This document shows positions 56,039-64,000 of a stretch of 64,000 nt of DNA, one piece after another. Below the pieces are notes generated by a model that saw only the letters and a program-made list of their open reading frames with translations, searched no databases and was not told the DNA's origin. A program made the position numbers and the translations under genes. How positions within the stretch are numbered: position 1 is the stretch's first letter; each line of letters opens with the position of its first letter. The stretch comes from Rothia dentocariosa ATCC 17931 (GTDB lineage: Bacteria > Actinomycetota > Actinomycetes > Actinomycetales > Micrococcaceae), in NCBI RefSeq assembly GCF_000164695.2, contig NC_014643.1, positions 1,674,001 through 1,738,000 of the forward strand, given 5' to 3'.

Positions 56039-59000
56039 ATGGCTTCACGGAGTAATCAAGGGCGTAAAAGCAAAACCGGATCAGCCAAGAAAACCTCGGC
56101 ACGCGGCTCCCGAGGCACGTCTAAGCGCGCGAATACCCCCGAAACCAACCCTGTAGCAAATGCTATTGCGAAAGTGTGGTTAGGCATCGCCCACACGGTG
56201 GGCGGTGCTGTGCGTGCTCTTGGGGTGCATCGCACAGATTTAGATCCACAGGCACGCCGAGACGGCGGAGCGCTCTTCATTCTGCTTTTCGGCGTTATTA
56301 CGGCGGGGGTCGAATGGTATAGCTGGCGCGTCATGTCTGCACCGGCCATTATTCATGCCCCAATTTCGGCATGGCACACCATGCTGGGCGGCGTTTTCGG
56401 TCAGGGTGCTATCTTGGTACCGATTCTGAGCTTTATCTTGGCATGGTGCGTTTTCCGTACGCCGGATGATGTTCGCCGCACCAATCGAGTCTCGCTCGGT
56501 CTGCTGCTTATCCTTATTGCAGCGTCGCTTTTCTTCGCGATGAATGCCGGATACCCCAGTTTTTCGGGCGGTTTTGAGGTTGTCTGGGCCGGGGGTGGCG
56601 CCATTGGTGCACTTCTTGGGCCTCTCATGCAGCGCATAGCATTTGTGCAGTGGCTCGTTATTCTGGTTCTCTTCGTCATGGGGCTTATGGTATTGACGGC
56701 TACTCCGGTGCGTCAGGTTATTCCGCGGCTTACACATCTCATTCGCGTGGCCTTGGGTGAAAAGCCGGTTGCATCCACCGATGACGATCCGACCATCGCA
56801 TACCCGCAGGACGGCTATGATGCGGATTCCACGGCAGCGACTCAGACCGTCGATTTGAGTGCCTCGGAACATGATCGCAGCTATCTTTATGGTGATGAGG
56901 AAGAACGCCGTACATCTCGCGGCGGTATCTTCGGGTCAATTAAGCGGTGGTTCGGATTCGGTCGTTCCCAACAGGCCGATCAGGGACTGGATGAATACGT
57001 TGGCGATGAGGCATTCGCCAGCCCTGTGGTTAATACTCATGAAGAGTTTTCCGCAACCTCTGCGGATGCACCCGCACCGCATTCTTCGGCGTCGTCTCAG
57101 GGTAGGTTGAGCCGCCTGCCCAAACGCCGCACCGAGAACACCGTGTTCGATCATGAGGCTTCGGATGCGCCCTCGGCACGCCTGGCTCAGGCGCAGCGTG
57201 CCGCCGTTGAACACGGTCGTGTAGCACCGGATGCGCTCTTTGATGTAGAGGCATTTGATGACACATCGGCGCAGTCGGTTGTGCCCGCTGCATCCGAGCA
57301 GAATGTTGCGACAAAGCAGATAGCAAGCCCTCAGATGCAGCCTCCTCAACAGTCACAGCCGGAAGCAGTGCAGCAAGGTACATCAGCTAAACCGCAGCAA
57401 AGTAGTGGTGCATCCCGCATGCCCCAGACGAAGCCGCAAGCTACGGTCAGCGGAGCAGCGGCTGCCGGTACGGGGGCGTCACGACCCCTGCAAAACAACA
57501 CGCGCACCGCGCATACCGAGCAGGCCCGCCCCGAACAATCCGTCGAGTCTTCGCAGGGCACTTATAACCTGCCCGCAGAGCAGATGCTGGTGGCAGGTCC
57601 CCCTGCTAAGGAATCATCCGAAGTGAATGAACACGTGGTCGAGGCACTGACCAATGTTTTAGAGCAGTTTAAGGTTGATGCGGTTGTCACCGGATTCTCG
57701 CGCGGTCCGACCGTGACCCGCTACGAGATCGAGCTGGGTGCCGGTACGAAGGTTGAACGTGTGACCGCGCTGAGTAAGAATATCGCCTATGCGGTCGCCA
57801 GCCCGGATGTGCGTATCCTATCGCCTATCCCCGGTAAATCGGCGATCGGTATTGAGATCCCAAATACCGACCGCGAGACGGTATCTCTGGGTGATGTCTT
57901 ACGGTCCCCGCAGGCTCACTCGAACCCGCATCCGATGGTTATGGGCGTGGGCAAAGATGTCGAGGGTGGTTTTGTGCTTGCGAACCTGGCGAAAATGCCG
58001 CATATGTTGGTTGCGGGTGCAACCGGTGCCGGTAAGTCTTCGTTCGTGAACTCGATGATCACCTCGATTCTTATGCGTTCTACACCTGATCAGGTGCGTT
58101 TGGTGATGGTGGACCCCAAACGCGTGGAGCTTACTGCCTATGAGGGAATTCCGCACCTGATTACGCCTATTATTACTAACCCGAAGAAGGCAGCGGAGGC
58201 GCTTCAATGGGTAGTACGTGAGATGGATGCACGCTATGACGACCTGGCGCATTACGGGTTTAAGCATGTGGACGATTTCAACAAGGCCGTACGCGAGGGC
58301 AAGATTCAGCCTGAGCCGGGGAGTAAACGAAAAATTCACGAGTACCCGTACCTGTTGGTTATCGTGGACGAGCTTGCCGATTTGATGATGGTTGCCCCGC
58401 GTGACGTTGAAGAGGCGATTGTTCGTATTACGCAGTTGGCGCGTGCAGCTGGTATTCACCTGGTGCTTGCAACTCAGCGTCCTTCGGTTGACGTGGTGAC
58501 CGGTCTGATTAAGGCGAACGTTCCTTCGCGTATGGCGTTTGCGACGTCATCGGTCACGGATTCGCGTGTGGTGCTGGATCAACCAGGCGCTGAAAAACTG
58601 ATCGGTCAGGGCGATGCGCTCTTCCTGCCAATGGGTGCCTCGAAGCCGATGCGTGTGCAGGGTGCGTGGGTCTCTGAATCCGAGATTCACGCGGTTGTTG
58701 AGCACGTGAAGCAGCAGGCTCCGACAATTTACCGTGAAGACGTTATGGTTTCTGCCGCGAAGAAGCAGATTGATGAGGAAATCGGCGATGACCTTGATGA
58801 CCTGCTCCAGGCGGCTGAAATCGTGATTACCACGCAGTTTGGTTCTACCTCAATGCTTCAGCGTAAACTCCGCATGGGCTTTGCGAAGGCGGGGCGCATT
58901 ATGGACCTGCTGGAGTCTCAAGGCATAGTTGGTCCTTCCGAGGGTTCGAAGGCGCGCGATGTGCTGGTGCGCCCGGACGATCTACAGAATACCTTGGCAC

Positions 59001-59149
59001 GCATCCGGGGTGAAGAGGTGCCCGAACCCGTTGAGGAAACTTTTGAAGACCCGTACGCGCAATCGGTGAACCCCGCAGAATCTGCCGAATATGCGGTGGA
59101 AGAGAGCGATGAGGGCTCGGAGGACGCCTGGCAGCTCACGGGGCGATAA
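56039..59149 (+). CDS. ftsK: DNA translocase FtsK/SpoIIIE
   Basis: Septum-located ATP-driven DNA pump that clears chromosomes and links division with segregation. In the 1036-residue protein, a basic N-terminus is followed by four membrane helices (about residues 75-215). A long acidic/Gln/Pro-rich linker (about 250-500) comes next. The motor has [16 protein letters not shown] near 555, Walker [12 protein letters not shown] near 660 and Walker [14 protein letters not shown] near 775. The winged-helix gamma domain ([19 protein letters not shown] near 940) reads DNA orientation. An acidic tail ends the protein. No Shine-Dalgarno precedes the start, in line with a leaderless transcript. Confidence 0.96.
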   Translation: MASRSNQGRKSKTGSAKKTSARGSRGTSKRANTPETNPVANAIAKVWLGIAHTVGGAVRALGVHRTDLDPQARRDGGALFILLFGVITAGVEWYSWRVMSAPAIIHAPISAWHTMLGGVFGQGAILVPILSFILAWCVFRTPDDVRRTNRVSLGLLLILIAASLFFAMNAGYPSFSGGFEVVWAGGGAIGALLGPLMQRIAFVQWLVILVLFVMGLMVLTATPVRQVIPRLTHLIRVALGEKPVASTDDDPTIAYPQDGYDADSTAATQTVDLSASEHDRSYLYGDEEERRTSRGGIFGSIKRWFGFGRSQQADQGLDEYVGDEAFASPVVNTHEEFSATSADAPAPHSSASSQGRLSRLPKRRTENTVFDHEASDAPSARLAQAQRAAVEHGRVAPDALFDVEAFDDTSAQSVVPAASEQNVATKQIASPQMQPPQQSQPEAVQQGTSAKPQQSSGASRMPQTKPQATVSGAAAAGTGASRPLQNNTRTAHTEQARPEQSVESSQGTYNLPAEQMLVAGPPAKESSEVNEHVVEALTNVLEQFKVDAVVTGFSRGPTVTRYEIELGAGTKVERVTALSKNIAYAVASPDVRILSPIPGKSAIGIEIPNTDRETVSLGDVLRSPQAHSNPHPMVMGVGKDVEGGFVLANLAKMPHMLVAGATGAGKSSFVNSMITSILMRSTPDQVRLVMVDPKRVELTAYEGIPHLITPIITNPKKAAEALQWVVREMDARYDDLAHYGFKHVDDFNKAVREGKIQPEPGSKRKIHEYPYLLVIVDELADLMMVAPRDVEEAIVRITQLARAAGIHLVLATQRPSVDVVTGLIKANVPSRMAFATSSVTDSRVVLDQPGAEKLIGQGDALFLPMGASKPMRVQGAWVSESEIHAVVEHVKQQAPTIYREDVMVSAAKKQIDEEIGDDLDDLLQAAEIVITTQFGSTSMLQRKLRMGFAKAGRIMDLLESQGIVGPSEGSKARDVLVRPDDLQNTLARIRGEEVPEPVEETFEDPYAQSVNPAESAEYAVEESDEGSEDAWQLTGR

Positions 59150-59396
59150 CCCAAACAAGTCGTATTCAAAGTAGTTCTCACACCCTAGAGAGATTCCCGC
59201 TTCTGCTGGCATATCGTGTTGCGGAAGCGGGAATTTTTCTATTACTACGAGCCCAAACAAGGATTTATCGGAACGCCATTCTTATGGGAACGATACCTCG
59301 TATACTGGAAAGATATGAGGCGAGGGCTACGCTCTGGGAGTTCCTTGCAGCCAACAACGAGTCGTTGGTACCAGACTGTAGAGACGAAGGGTAACA

Positions 59397-60023
59397 GTGA
59401 GTCAGGAATCAGTATCGGCGGTATCGCAGACCGAGCGTCATGTATCTAACTGGAATCTGCCGAATATTCTGACGGTTGTGCGTATTATTGCAGTTCCTTT
59501 TTTCGTTGTAGTGCTCCTTGCGGGCGGGACATTCGGAGCTGAAGATGTGGCGCAGCGGTGGCTTGCTTTCGCCCTCTTCATTGCTGCGATGATTACCGAC
59601 TGGGCGGACGGTTACCTGGCTCGAAGCCGTAACCTCATCACGAGCTTTGGGAAGATCGCTGATCCTATTGCTGATAAGCTCCTCACCGGTGCGGCGTTCA
59701 TTACCCTTTCTTGGTTGGGCGAGCTGTGGTGGTGGGTGACCGCTGTAATTCTCCTTCGGGAGTGGGGAATCACCATCATGCGTTTTTTCGTTATCAAATA
59801 CGGGGTTATGGCGGCAAATAAGGGCGGAAAGATCAAAACCGTTTTACAAACCATTGCTCTCGTGGTGATGCTTTTACCCTTAGGACTCCTCGGCAAACCT
59901 TGGTTGGTTCCCGGATGGGTTCTTATGGCGGCGGTAACCGCTATTACCGTCTGGACAGGGGCGGTTTATGTGCGTGATGCCCATCAGCTTCGCCAGACAT
60001 GGCTGGCGCAGCATCCCGCATAG
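59397..60023 (+). CDS. pgsA: CDP-diacylglycerol-glycerol-3-phosphate 3-phosphatidyltransferase
   Basis: Makes phosphatidylglycerol phosphate from CDP-diacylglycerol (product of CdsA) and glycerol 3-phosphate. The 208-residue membrane protein has the CDP-alcohol phosphotransferase signature DWADGYLARSRNLITSFGKIADPIADK near residues 63-89 (pattern DxxDG-xx-AR-x8-G-x3-D-x3-D). It begins NWNLPNILTVVRIIAVPFF near residue 18. The GTG start follows GAAGGG with five-base spacing. It lies downstream of ftsK, as in other Actinobacteria, and just ahead of cinA. Confidence 0.95.
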   Translation: MSQESVSAVSQTERHVSNWNLPNILTVVRIIAVPFFVVVLLAGGTFGAEDVAQRWLAFALFIAAMITDWADGYLARSRNLITSFGKIADPIADKLLTGAAFITLSWLGELWWWVTAVILLREWGITIMRFFVIKYGVMAANKGGKIKTVLQTIALVVMLLPLGLLGKPWLVPGWVLMAAVTAITVWTGAVYVRDAHQLRQTWLAQHPA

Positions 60024-60106
60024 GCATGAGGCTGGGGACGGTTCTAGATGGACTGTCCCGGTATTTTATACGTCGGATATATCTCGTTGGGAGGAGAGGA
60101 GTACTT

Positions 60107-60622
60107 ATGGACGTACTCAAAACGGTACCGCATAGTGCGAAGGAAGCCTCTCAGATGCTTCACGATGCGTTGGTCGGTACAGGTCTGACAATCTCTACGG
60201 CGGAATCTCTCACCGGAGGAGACGTCGGGGGTACTATCTGCACCGTTGCGGGAGCCTCGGAATACTATCGCGGCGGGGTTATCTCATATGCGAGCGCGGT
60301 CAAGGCATCCGTTTTAGGCGTAAACAAGGAGCTTTTAGCTAAGATTGGCTCCGTTGATCCGGAAGTTGCCCGGCAGATGGCGCAGGGAACCGCACGAATC
60401 TGTGGAGCTGACTACGGGGTTTCGACCACTGGAGTTGCAGGGCCAGAGCCGCACGATGGTAAGCCCGTTGGTACCGTATTTTTGGGTGTGCACACTCCAG
60501 AGGCAACCTATGCCGTACAGCGGCACTATGAGGGGGATCGGGTACAGATTCGCGCCTCGGCAACGGCGGATGTAATTCTCCTGCTGACCCAGGCTGTGCA
60601 CGGTACTAAGGACGCATCGTAG
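60107..60622 (+). CDS. CinA C-terminal domain protein (nicotinamide-nucleotide amidohydrolase type)
   Basis: The 171-residue protein consists only of the CinA amidohydrolase (PncC) domain, which hydrolyses NMN to nicotinate mononucleotide in pyridine-nucleotide recycling. Signatures are TISTAESLTGGDVGGTIC near residue 28, YYRGGVISYASAVKASVLGV near 52 and TTGVAGPEPHDGKPVGTVFLG near 107 (abbreviated). It lacks the N-terminal MoaB-like domain of full CinA. The ATG at 60107 follows GAGGAGAGGAG; an in-frame start 108 bases upstream lies in the pgsA end. Confidence 0.92.
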   Translation: MDVLKTVPHSAKEASQMLHDALVGTGLTISTAESLTGGDVGGTICTVAGASEYYRGGVISYASAVKASVLGVNKELLAKIGSVDPEVARQMAQGTARICGADYGVSTTGVAGPEPHDGKPVGTVFLGVHTPEATYAVQRHYEGDRVQIRASATADVILLLTQAVHGTKDAS

Positions 60623-60856
60623 CCTTATCTAGAGGTCAGCTGAAGTATCTTTTCACGGGATACTTTAATCAAGTTTCCAGGGATTTCCCAGGTGCATGGG
60701 AATAAAACTATAGCTTGGTAAGTTTGAATATATACTAGCCAGGCTCATATAAACGCTACAGTACCCGAGGCTAGCCGAGAACTAAAAAATGAGTTAGGCT
60801 TAATAACTGTAAGAACCGAACACTGGTTGACCTACGTACGAGGAGAAACAACGCAT

Positions 60857-61264
60857 ATGACCAAGAAGCGTGTATCTATTAATGGTATTACCCGGTGGAA
60901 AGAAATTAACCCAGCTCCGCAGCAGGTAGCTCCTGTTGTGGAAGAGGCAAAGACTGTACCTCTGCGCCAGGCTATTGGCGAGGTTCTTCGTGACGTTCGT
61001 CAGCGCCAGGGTCGTACCCTACGCGAGGTTTCACAGAGCGCACGTGTTTCCCTGGGTTATCTCAGCGAAGTTGAGCGTGGGCAGAAGGAAGCTTCTTCGG
61101 AGCTTTTGGCATGGATTTGCCAGGCGCTTGATATCCCGATGTACCAGATGCTCCGTGAAGTCGCCGACCGTATGGCAATTCTAGAGGGCGTACACGTTCC
61201 GGATACCGTTCCCGCCGAGCTTGCTGAGCAGTACCGTAACGATTACATGATGGCTTCGCTCTAA
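60857..61264 (+). CDS. clgR: ClgR-type XRE-family transcriptional regulator
   Basis: The 135-residue helix-turn-helix activator, in related Actinobacteria, switches on clp protease and stress genes; ClgR itself is degraded by ClpCP. A basic N-terminal stretch ([17 protein letters not shown]) is followed by the Cro/CI-type HTH ([45 protein letters not shown], residues about 52-95, abbreviated by segment). The C-terminal end is [13 protein letters not shown], similar to the ClpX/ClpC-recognised Ala-rich end of other ClgR proteins. The ATG at 60857 follows AGGAG. A TATACT hexamer at 60731-60736 lies 120 bases upstream. Confidence 0.88.
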   Translation: MTKKRVSINGITRWKEINPAPQQVAPVVEEAKTVPLRQAIGEVLRDVRQRQGRTLREVSQSARVSLGYLSEVERGQKEASSELLAWICQALDIPMYQMLREVADRMAILEGVHVPDTVPAELAEQYRNDYMMASL

Positions 61265-61277
61265 GAAACCTATGTGA

Positions 61278-61317
61278 GCGAACCGCGCATCCGTTATGAT
61301 GCGCGGTTCGCTTTTTT
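61278..61317 (+). terminator. Rho-independent terminator after clgR
   Basis: GCGAACCGCGCATC pairs perfectly with GATGCGCGGTTCGC around a six-base loop, followed by TTTTTT. Confidence 0.95.
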
Positions 61318-61421
61318 ATGCATTGACAACGGTAGAGGTCTACCTTCGCAGGGGACTCTGATGAAGCATTCTCGTGATTTTTTCGGATGTGCTCTGAAAC
61401 AGGAGAGCGTAAGGAGGGATG

Positions 61422-61643
61422 ATGAAACTCAGCGAGTTTTGGACAAATATGGACTACGAATTCGGTGCTGGGTATGCCCGAGTTTTGGCGGGAGATTTGG
61501 TGCTTGGGTCGCTTGGGAATATGACGGCTTTAGAGGCACTTGAAGCTGGGGTTGCACCGAAGGATGTTTGGCTTGCGGTCTGCGAGACACAGGATATTCC
61601 GGAGGTTCGCCGTTTGGGACCCGACCGTGAACCGCGCAGGTAG
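61422..61643 (+). CDS. DUF3046 family protein
   Basis: The 73-residue protein matches the short actinobacterial DUF3046 pattern: MKLSEFWTNMDYEFGAGYA at the start, VLGSLGNMTALEALEAGV near residue 30, and VWLAVCETQDIPEVRRLGPD near 50. It stands between clgR and recA, the usual position (next to Rv2738c in M. tuberculosis), with unknown function. AAGGAGG precedes the paired ATGs (61419, 61422); the second has better spacing. TTGACA at 61323-61328 with a GGTAGA/TCTACC palindrome may be its promoter and operator. Confidence 0.85.
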   Translation: MKLSEFWTNMDYEFGAGYARVLAGDLVLGSLGNMTALEALEAGVAPKDVWLAVCETQDIPEVRRLGPDREPRR

Positions 61644-61746
61644 CCGAATCCATGAATTGCTGCGGAATAAGTCCGGTTTAGGGGTTGTTGCGACGCTGTA
61701 TGTGGAGACTCTGAGATAGACACGGCGAGCATAAATTCGAAAAAAT

Positions 61747-61775
61747 TTGCCGAAAATTTGTGCGATTTATAGGAT
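61747..61775 (+). promoter_or_regulatory. recA promoter with degenerate LexA (SOS) box
   Basis: TTGCCG (61747-61752), a 17-base spacer and TAGGAT (61770-61775) form a promoter about 180 bases before recA. Within it, CGAAAATTTGTGCG (61751-61764) has the CGAAC-N4-GTTCG layout of Gram-positive/actinobacterial LexA boxes with two mismatches. Otherwise the 322-base gap between the DUF3046 gene and recA holds no gene. Confidence 0.45.
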
Positions 61776-61965
61776 TTTTGTTCGAGTCATGCTAATCTAT
61801 CCACAGAGTAAAAATATCTGTACTTTCTGGGGGATTTTTCCACATTCTTCCGCCGCCGGTCTTAAAGTGTCAGGCGGACTTCGTAGAGTAGTGTGCAGAG
61901 GGTGGCGAGAAGCACCTCCCGAAGAATCATTGAGACCTTCTATTGATAGAACGAGGTAACTAACC

Positions 61966-63078
61966 GTGGCAAAGAACAGCAAGGCACAGGGCGTCGCTCG
62001 TGTTCCTGAAGAAGGCCGTGCCAAGGCACTCGAAGCCGTGATGGCTAAAATCGACAAGGATTATGGTAAAGGCGCGATTATGCGTCTAGGCGATAAAGAG
62101 ACCGTGAAAACGGAGGTTATTTCAACCGGCGCTATCGCTTTGGATGCTGCTCTCGGTATCGGCGGACTGCCCCGCGGCCGTGTGATTGAAATTTATGGTC
62201 CTGAATCTTCTGGTAAGACCACTGTCGCTCTGCATGCTGTAGCGAATGTGCAGAAAGCGGGCGGTATCGCGGCGTTTATTGATGCTGAACATGCACTCGA
62301 TCCGGTCTATGCTGCCAAACTCGGCGTTGACACCGATGCCCTCTTGGTATCGCAGCCCGATACTGGGGAACAGGCACTCGAAATTATGGATATGCTGGTT
62401 GGTTCCGGCGCTGTTGATATCGTTGTAGTCGACTCTGTAGCGGCTCTCGTTCCCCGCGCCGAGATTGACGGCGATATGGGTGATTCTCATGTGGGCCTGC
62501 AGGCGCGTTTGATGAGCCAGGCTCTCCGTAAGATTACGGGTCGCCTGGCATCCACCGGCACTACAGCAATCTTCATTAACCAGCTTCGTGAGAAGATCGG
62601 CGTGTTCTTTGGTTCTCCCGAAACCACGACCGGCGGTAAGGCCCTGAAGTTCTACGCCTCGGTGCGTATCGATATTCGACGTATTGAGACCTTAAAGGAC
62701 GGGGCGAACCCCATTGGCAATAAAACTCGTGCCAAGATCGTGAAGAATAAGATGGCTCCTCCCTTCAAACAGGCCGAGTTCGACATTTTGTATGGTGAGG
62801 GTATCTCCGTTGAAGGCGGTATTCTTGACCTCGCGGTAGAGCATGACATCGTCAAGAAGTCTGGCGCCTGGTTTACCTATGATGGCGAACAGCTGGGGCA
62901 GGGGCGCGAGAACGTGCGTAAACTGCTCAAGGATAACCCGGAATTGACTGAGGAACTACAGTATAAGGTCCTCGTAAAACTCGGAATTATCGATCCTGAA
63001 GGCGAGGAATCTTCGGAAGAAGCTGAAGCCACATCGGTTGAAGCCGATCCTCTCGACGAGCTCGCAGAAGAATTCTAA
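61966..63078 (+). CDS. recA: Recombinase RecA
   Basis: ATP-dependent strand-exchange protein and SOS co-protease. The 370-residue protein shows [19 protein letters not shown] near residue 77 (Walker A), [30 protein letters not shown] near 135-165 (Walker B region, abbreviated) and loop L2 with [16 protein letters not shown] near 220. The C-terminus is acidic ([17 protein letters not shown]) as in other RecA proteins. The GTG start follows AGGTAACTAACC. It contains no intein, unlike mycobacterial RecA genes. Confidence 0.98.
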   Translation: MAKNSKAQGVARVPEEGRAKALEAVMAKIDKDYGKGAIMRLGDKETVKTEVISTGAIALDAALGIGGLPRGRVIEIYGPESSGKTTVALHAVANVQKAGGIAAFIDAEHALDPVYAAKLGVDTDALLVSQPDTGEQALEIMDMLVGSGAVDIVVVDSVAALVPRAEIDGDMGDSHVGLQARLMSQALRKITGRLASTGTTAIFINQLREKIGVFFGSPETTTGGKALKFYASVRIDIRRIETLKDGANPIGNKTRAKIVKNKMAPPFKQAEFDILYGEGISVEGGILDLAVEHDIVKKSGAWFTYDGEQLGQGRENVRKLLKDNPELTEELQYKVLVKLGIIDPEGEESSEEAEATSVEADPLDELAEEF

Positions 63079-63086
63079 ATAAGATG

Positions 63087-63138
63087 GCGTGTGCCGCGCA
63101 TCCACGATAGCCTAGCTTTGAGGATGCGCGGCACACGC
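63087..63138 (+). terminator. Hairpin between recA and recX
   Basis: GCGTGTGCCGCGCATCC pairs perfectly with GGATGCGCGGCACACGC across an 18-base loop, without a clear T-run. A partial terminator here would keep recX below recA. Confidence 0.7.
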
Positions 63139-63217
63139 TCAGCATATCTGAGGACTCTACGCCTTTGAGGCGTTGTACCTACAGGATTACAGCATCGAAT
63201 CAGCACAGGAAGGCGGC

Positions 63218-64000
63218 ATGGGTAACGATTGGTTGGCGGATGCCTGGGGTGATAACCCGTTGAGTGACCCTACGATTTCTGACGCTGAAACAATTTCTGA
63301 TGCTGCAGAGGGCAAAGCCACAGGATTCTCTGATTGGCATCCCGCCGCACACGGATATGTGGAAGACAAACCCGACCCCGATTCTGTACCCTATCGTTCT
63401 TCCTCATCGCGCTCGTTCCCAAGCACACGAGGGGGAGGGGCGGCAGCTCAACATGATGCAGAACCCCGTACACAAAACGCTTCATCAAAAACTTCAGCAG
63501 AGCGTACATCGGGCGCCCGTAAGAAGCGTCGAAACCCGGACTGGAAAAAAGGATTCCGGCGCCCCAAGAACACCGAAAAATCGCCCTTCGCCCCGGCTAT
63601 TGGGGCTCATCGTGCAGAGGAAGAACATCCAGAAAAAGTACGAAAGAAGAAAAGGTCATCAGGCCCATTATTTCGTGAGGGGAGTGCCCTCAACGAACCT
63701 TTGAGCACCGAAGAAGAAGCTCTTATTCGAGGTATCGCTGCCGAAGAAAAGACGAATGTTCCGGGCACCAATCGCTCAGGACGTTGGAAACAGCGCGAAG
63801 AGCCAGATCCGTACACGCGAGCAAAGACTCTGGTTTACAATCAGCTGGCGTATTCTGCTAAATCCCGCGCGCAGTTGCAGAAAAAACTTGCCGATAAAGG
63901 GTTTGAGGAAAGTCTTATAGAGCCGCTGCTCGATAAATTTGAGGCGGCTCACCTAATCGACGATGCCGAGTATGCGCGTTCCTTTGTGGAACAGCGGGGA
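63218..64000 (+). CDS. recX: Regulatory protein RecX, 3' truncated by window edge, with long N-terminal extension
   Basis: RecX restrains RecA filament activity. The open frame from ATG 63218 (AGGAAGGCGGC upstream) runs to the window end, 261 codons seen. The RecX core is recognised only from about residue 197: DPYTRAKTLVYNQLAYSAKSRAQL, then KGFEESLIEPLLDKFEAAHLIDDAEYARSFVEQRG (abbreviated). The first 195 residues are unusual: an acidic/Asp-rich start (MGNDWLADAWGDNPLSDPT), a Ser/Arg-rich part and a Lys/Arg-rich block (ARKKRRNPDWKKGFRRPKN). Typical RecX is 150-200 residues in total. The start could lie further in if the extension is not translated, but the frame is uninterrupted. Confidence 0.85.
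   Translation, partial: MGNDWLADAWGDNPLSDPTISDAETISDAAEGKATGFSDWHPAAHGYVEDKPDPDSVPYRSSSSRSFPSTRGGGAAAQHDAEPRTQNASSKTSAERTSGARKKRRNPDWKKGFRRPKNTEKSPFAPAIGAHRAEEEHPEKVRKKKRSSGPLFREGSALNEPLSTEEEALIRGIAAEEKTNVPGTNRSGRWKQREEPDPYTRAKTLVYNQLAYSAKSRAQLQKKLADKGFEESLIEPLLDKFEAAHLIDDAEYARSFVEQRG

Noticed and set aside
1..64000. CRISPR arrays, insertion sequences, rRNA genes, replication origin
   Set aside because: No regularly spaced repeats, transposase-like proteins, rRNA sequence or DnaA-box cluster with dnaA/dnaN was seen in the window.

Overview
The window is a continuous piece of an actinobacterial chromosome with moderate GC. Gene order and protein character fit the family Micrococcaceae, most probably the genus Rothia. 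That assignment is inferred from gene order and protein style, not from a database comparison. Nearly every gene is on the + strand. The backbone is the conserved actinobacterial block of translation, isoprenoid, phospholipid, lysine/diaminopimelate and DNA-repair genes. No insertion sequence, CRISPR array or prophage is visible.

Layout. 1-3.6 kb: end of dgt, then dnaG and tRNA-Asn, followed by a decayed partial copy of the tRNA 3' end. 4-6.5 kb: a holin-like membrane protein, a GT4 glycosyltransferase and a CAU tRNA. 6.7-11.4 kb: an unusual envelope cassette in which two large, related, membrane-anchored exported proteins flank a Pro/Gln-rich multi-pass membrane protein. 11.5-16.4 kb: a degenerate M23 protein divergent from rpsB-tsf, then pyrH and frr. 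16.4-25.4 kb: cdsA, a DivIVA-domain gene, dxr, an rseP-type M50 protease, ispG, a GNAT gene and proS. 25.5-35.2 kb: rimP-nusA-ylxR-infB-rbfA-truB, three small membrane proteins, then ribF.

Two stretches look like accessory insertions in the backbone. The first (35.2-40.3 kb, between ribF and rpsO) has an AT-rich regulatory region, a Tat-type exported protein, the AI-2/methyl-cycle pair luxS-mtnN, a small membrane protein and an amino-acid permease. The second (44.9-51 kb, between the M16 protease and dapB) has an epoxide-hydrolase-like enzyme, four unrecognised proteins (one with a clear internal duplication) and an OafA-type acyltransferase. In between are rpsO, pnp and the M16 protease. 51.2-64 kb: dapB, a TPR membrane protein, dapA, rnj, ftsK, pgsA, cinA, clgR, a DUF3046 gene, recA and the start of recX.

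How the genes work together. rpsB/tsf/frr/infB/rimP/rbfA/truB/rpsO build and run ribosomes. nusA, pnp and rnj handle transcription and RNA turnover. dxr and ispG are two steps of the MEP pathway. cdsA and pgsA supply CDP-diacylglycerol and phosphatidylglycerol phosphate. dapB and dapA supply diaminopimelate/lysine. recA/recX, dgt and dnaG act in DNA maintenance. The most interesting undescribed material is the 6.7-11.4 kb envelope cassette, the 46-48.8 kb orphan cluster, and several structured RNA leaders (rpsB, nusA-ylxR, infB).
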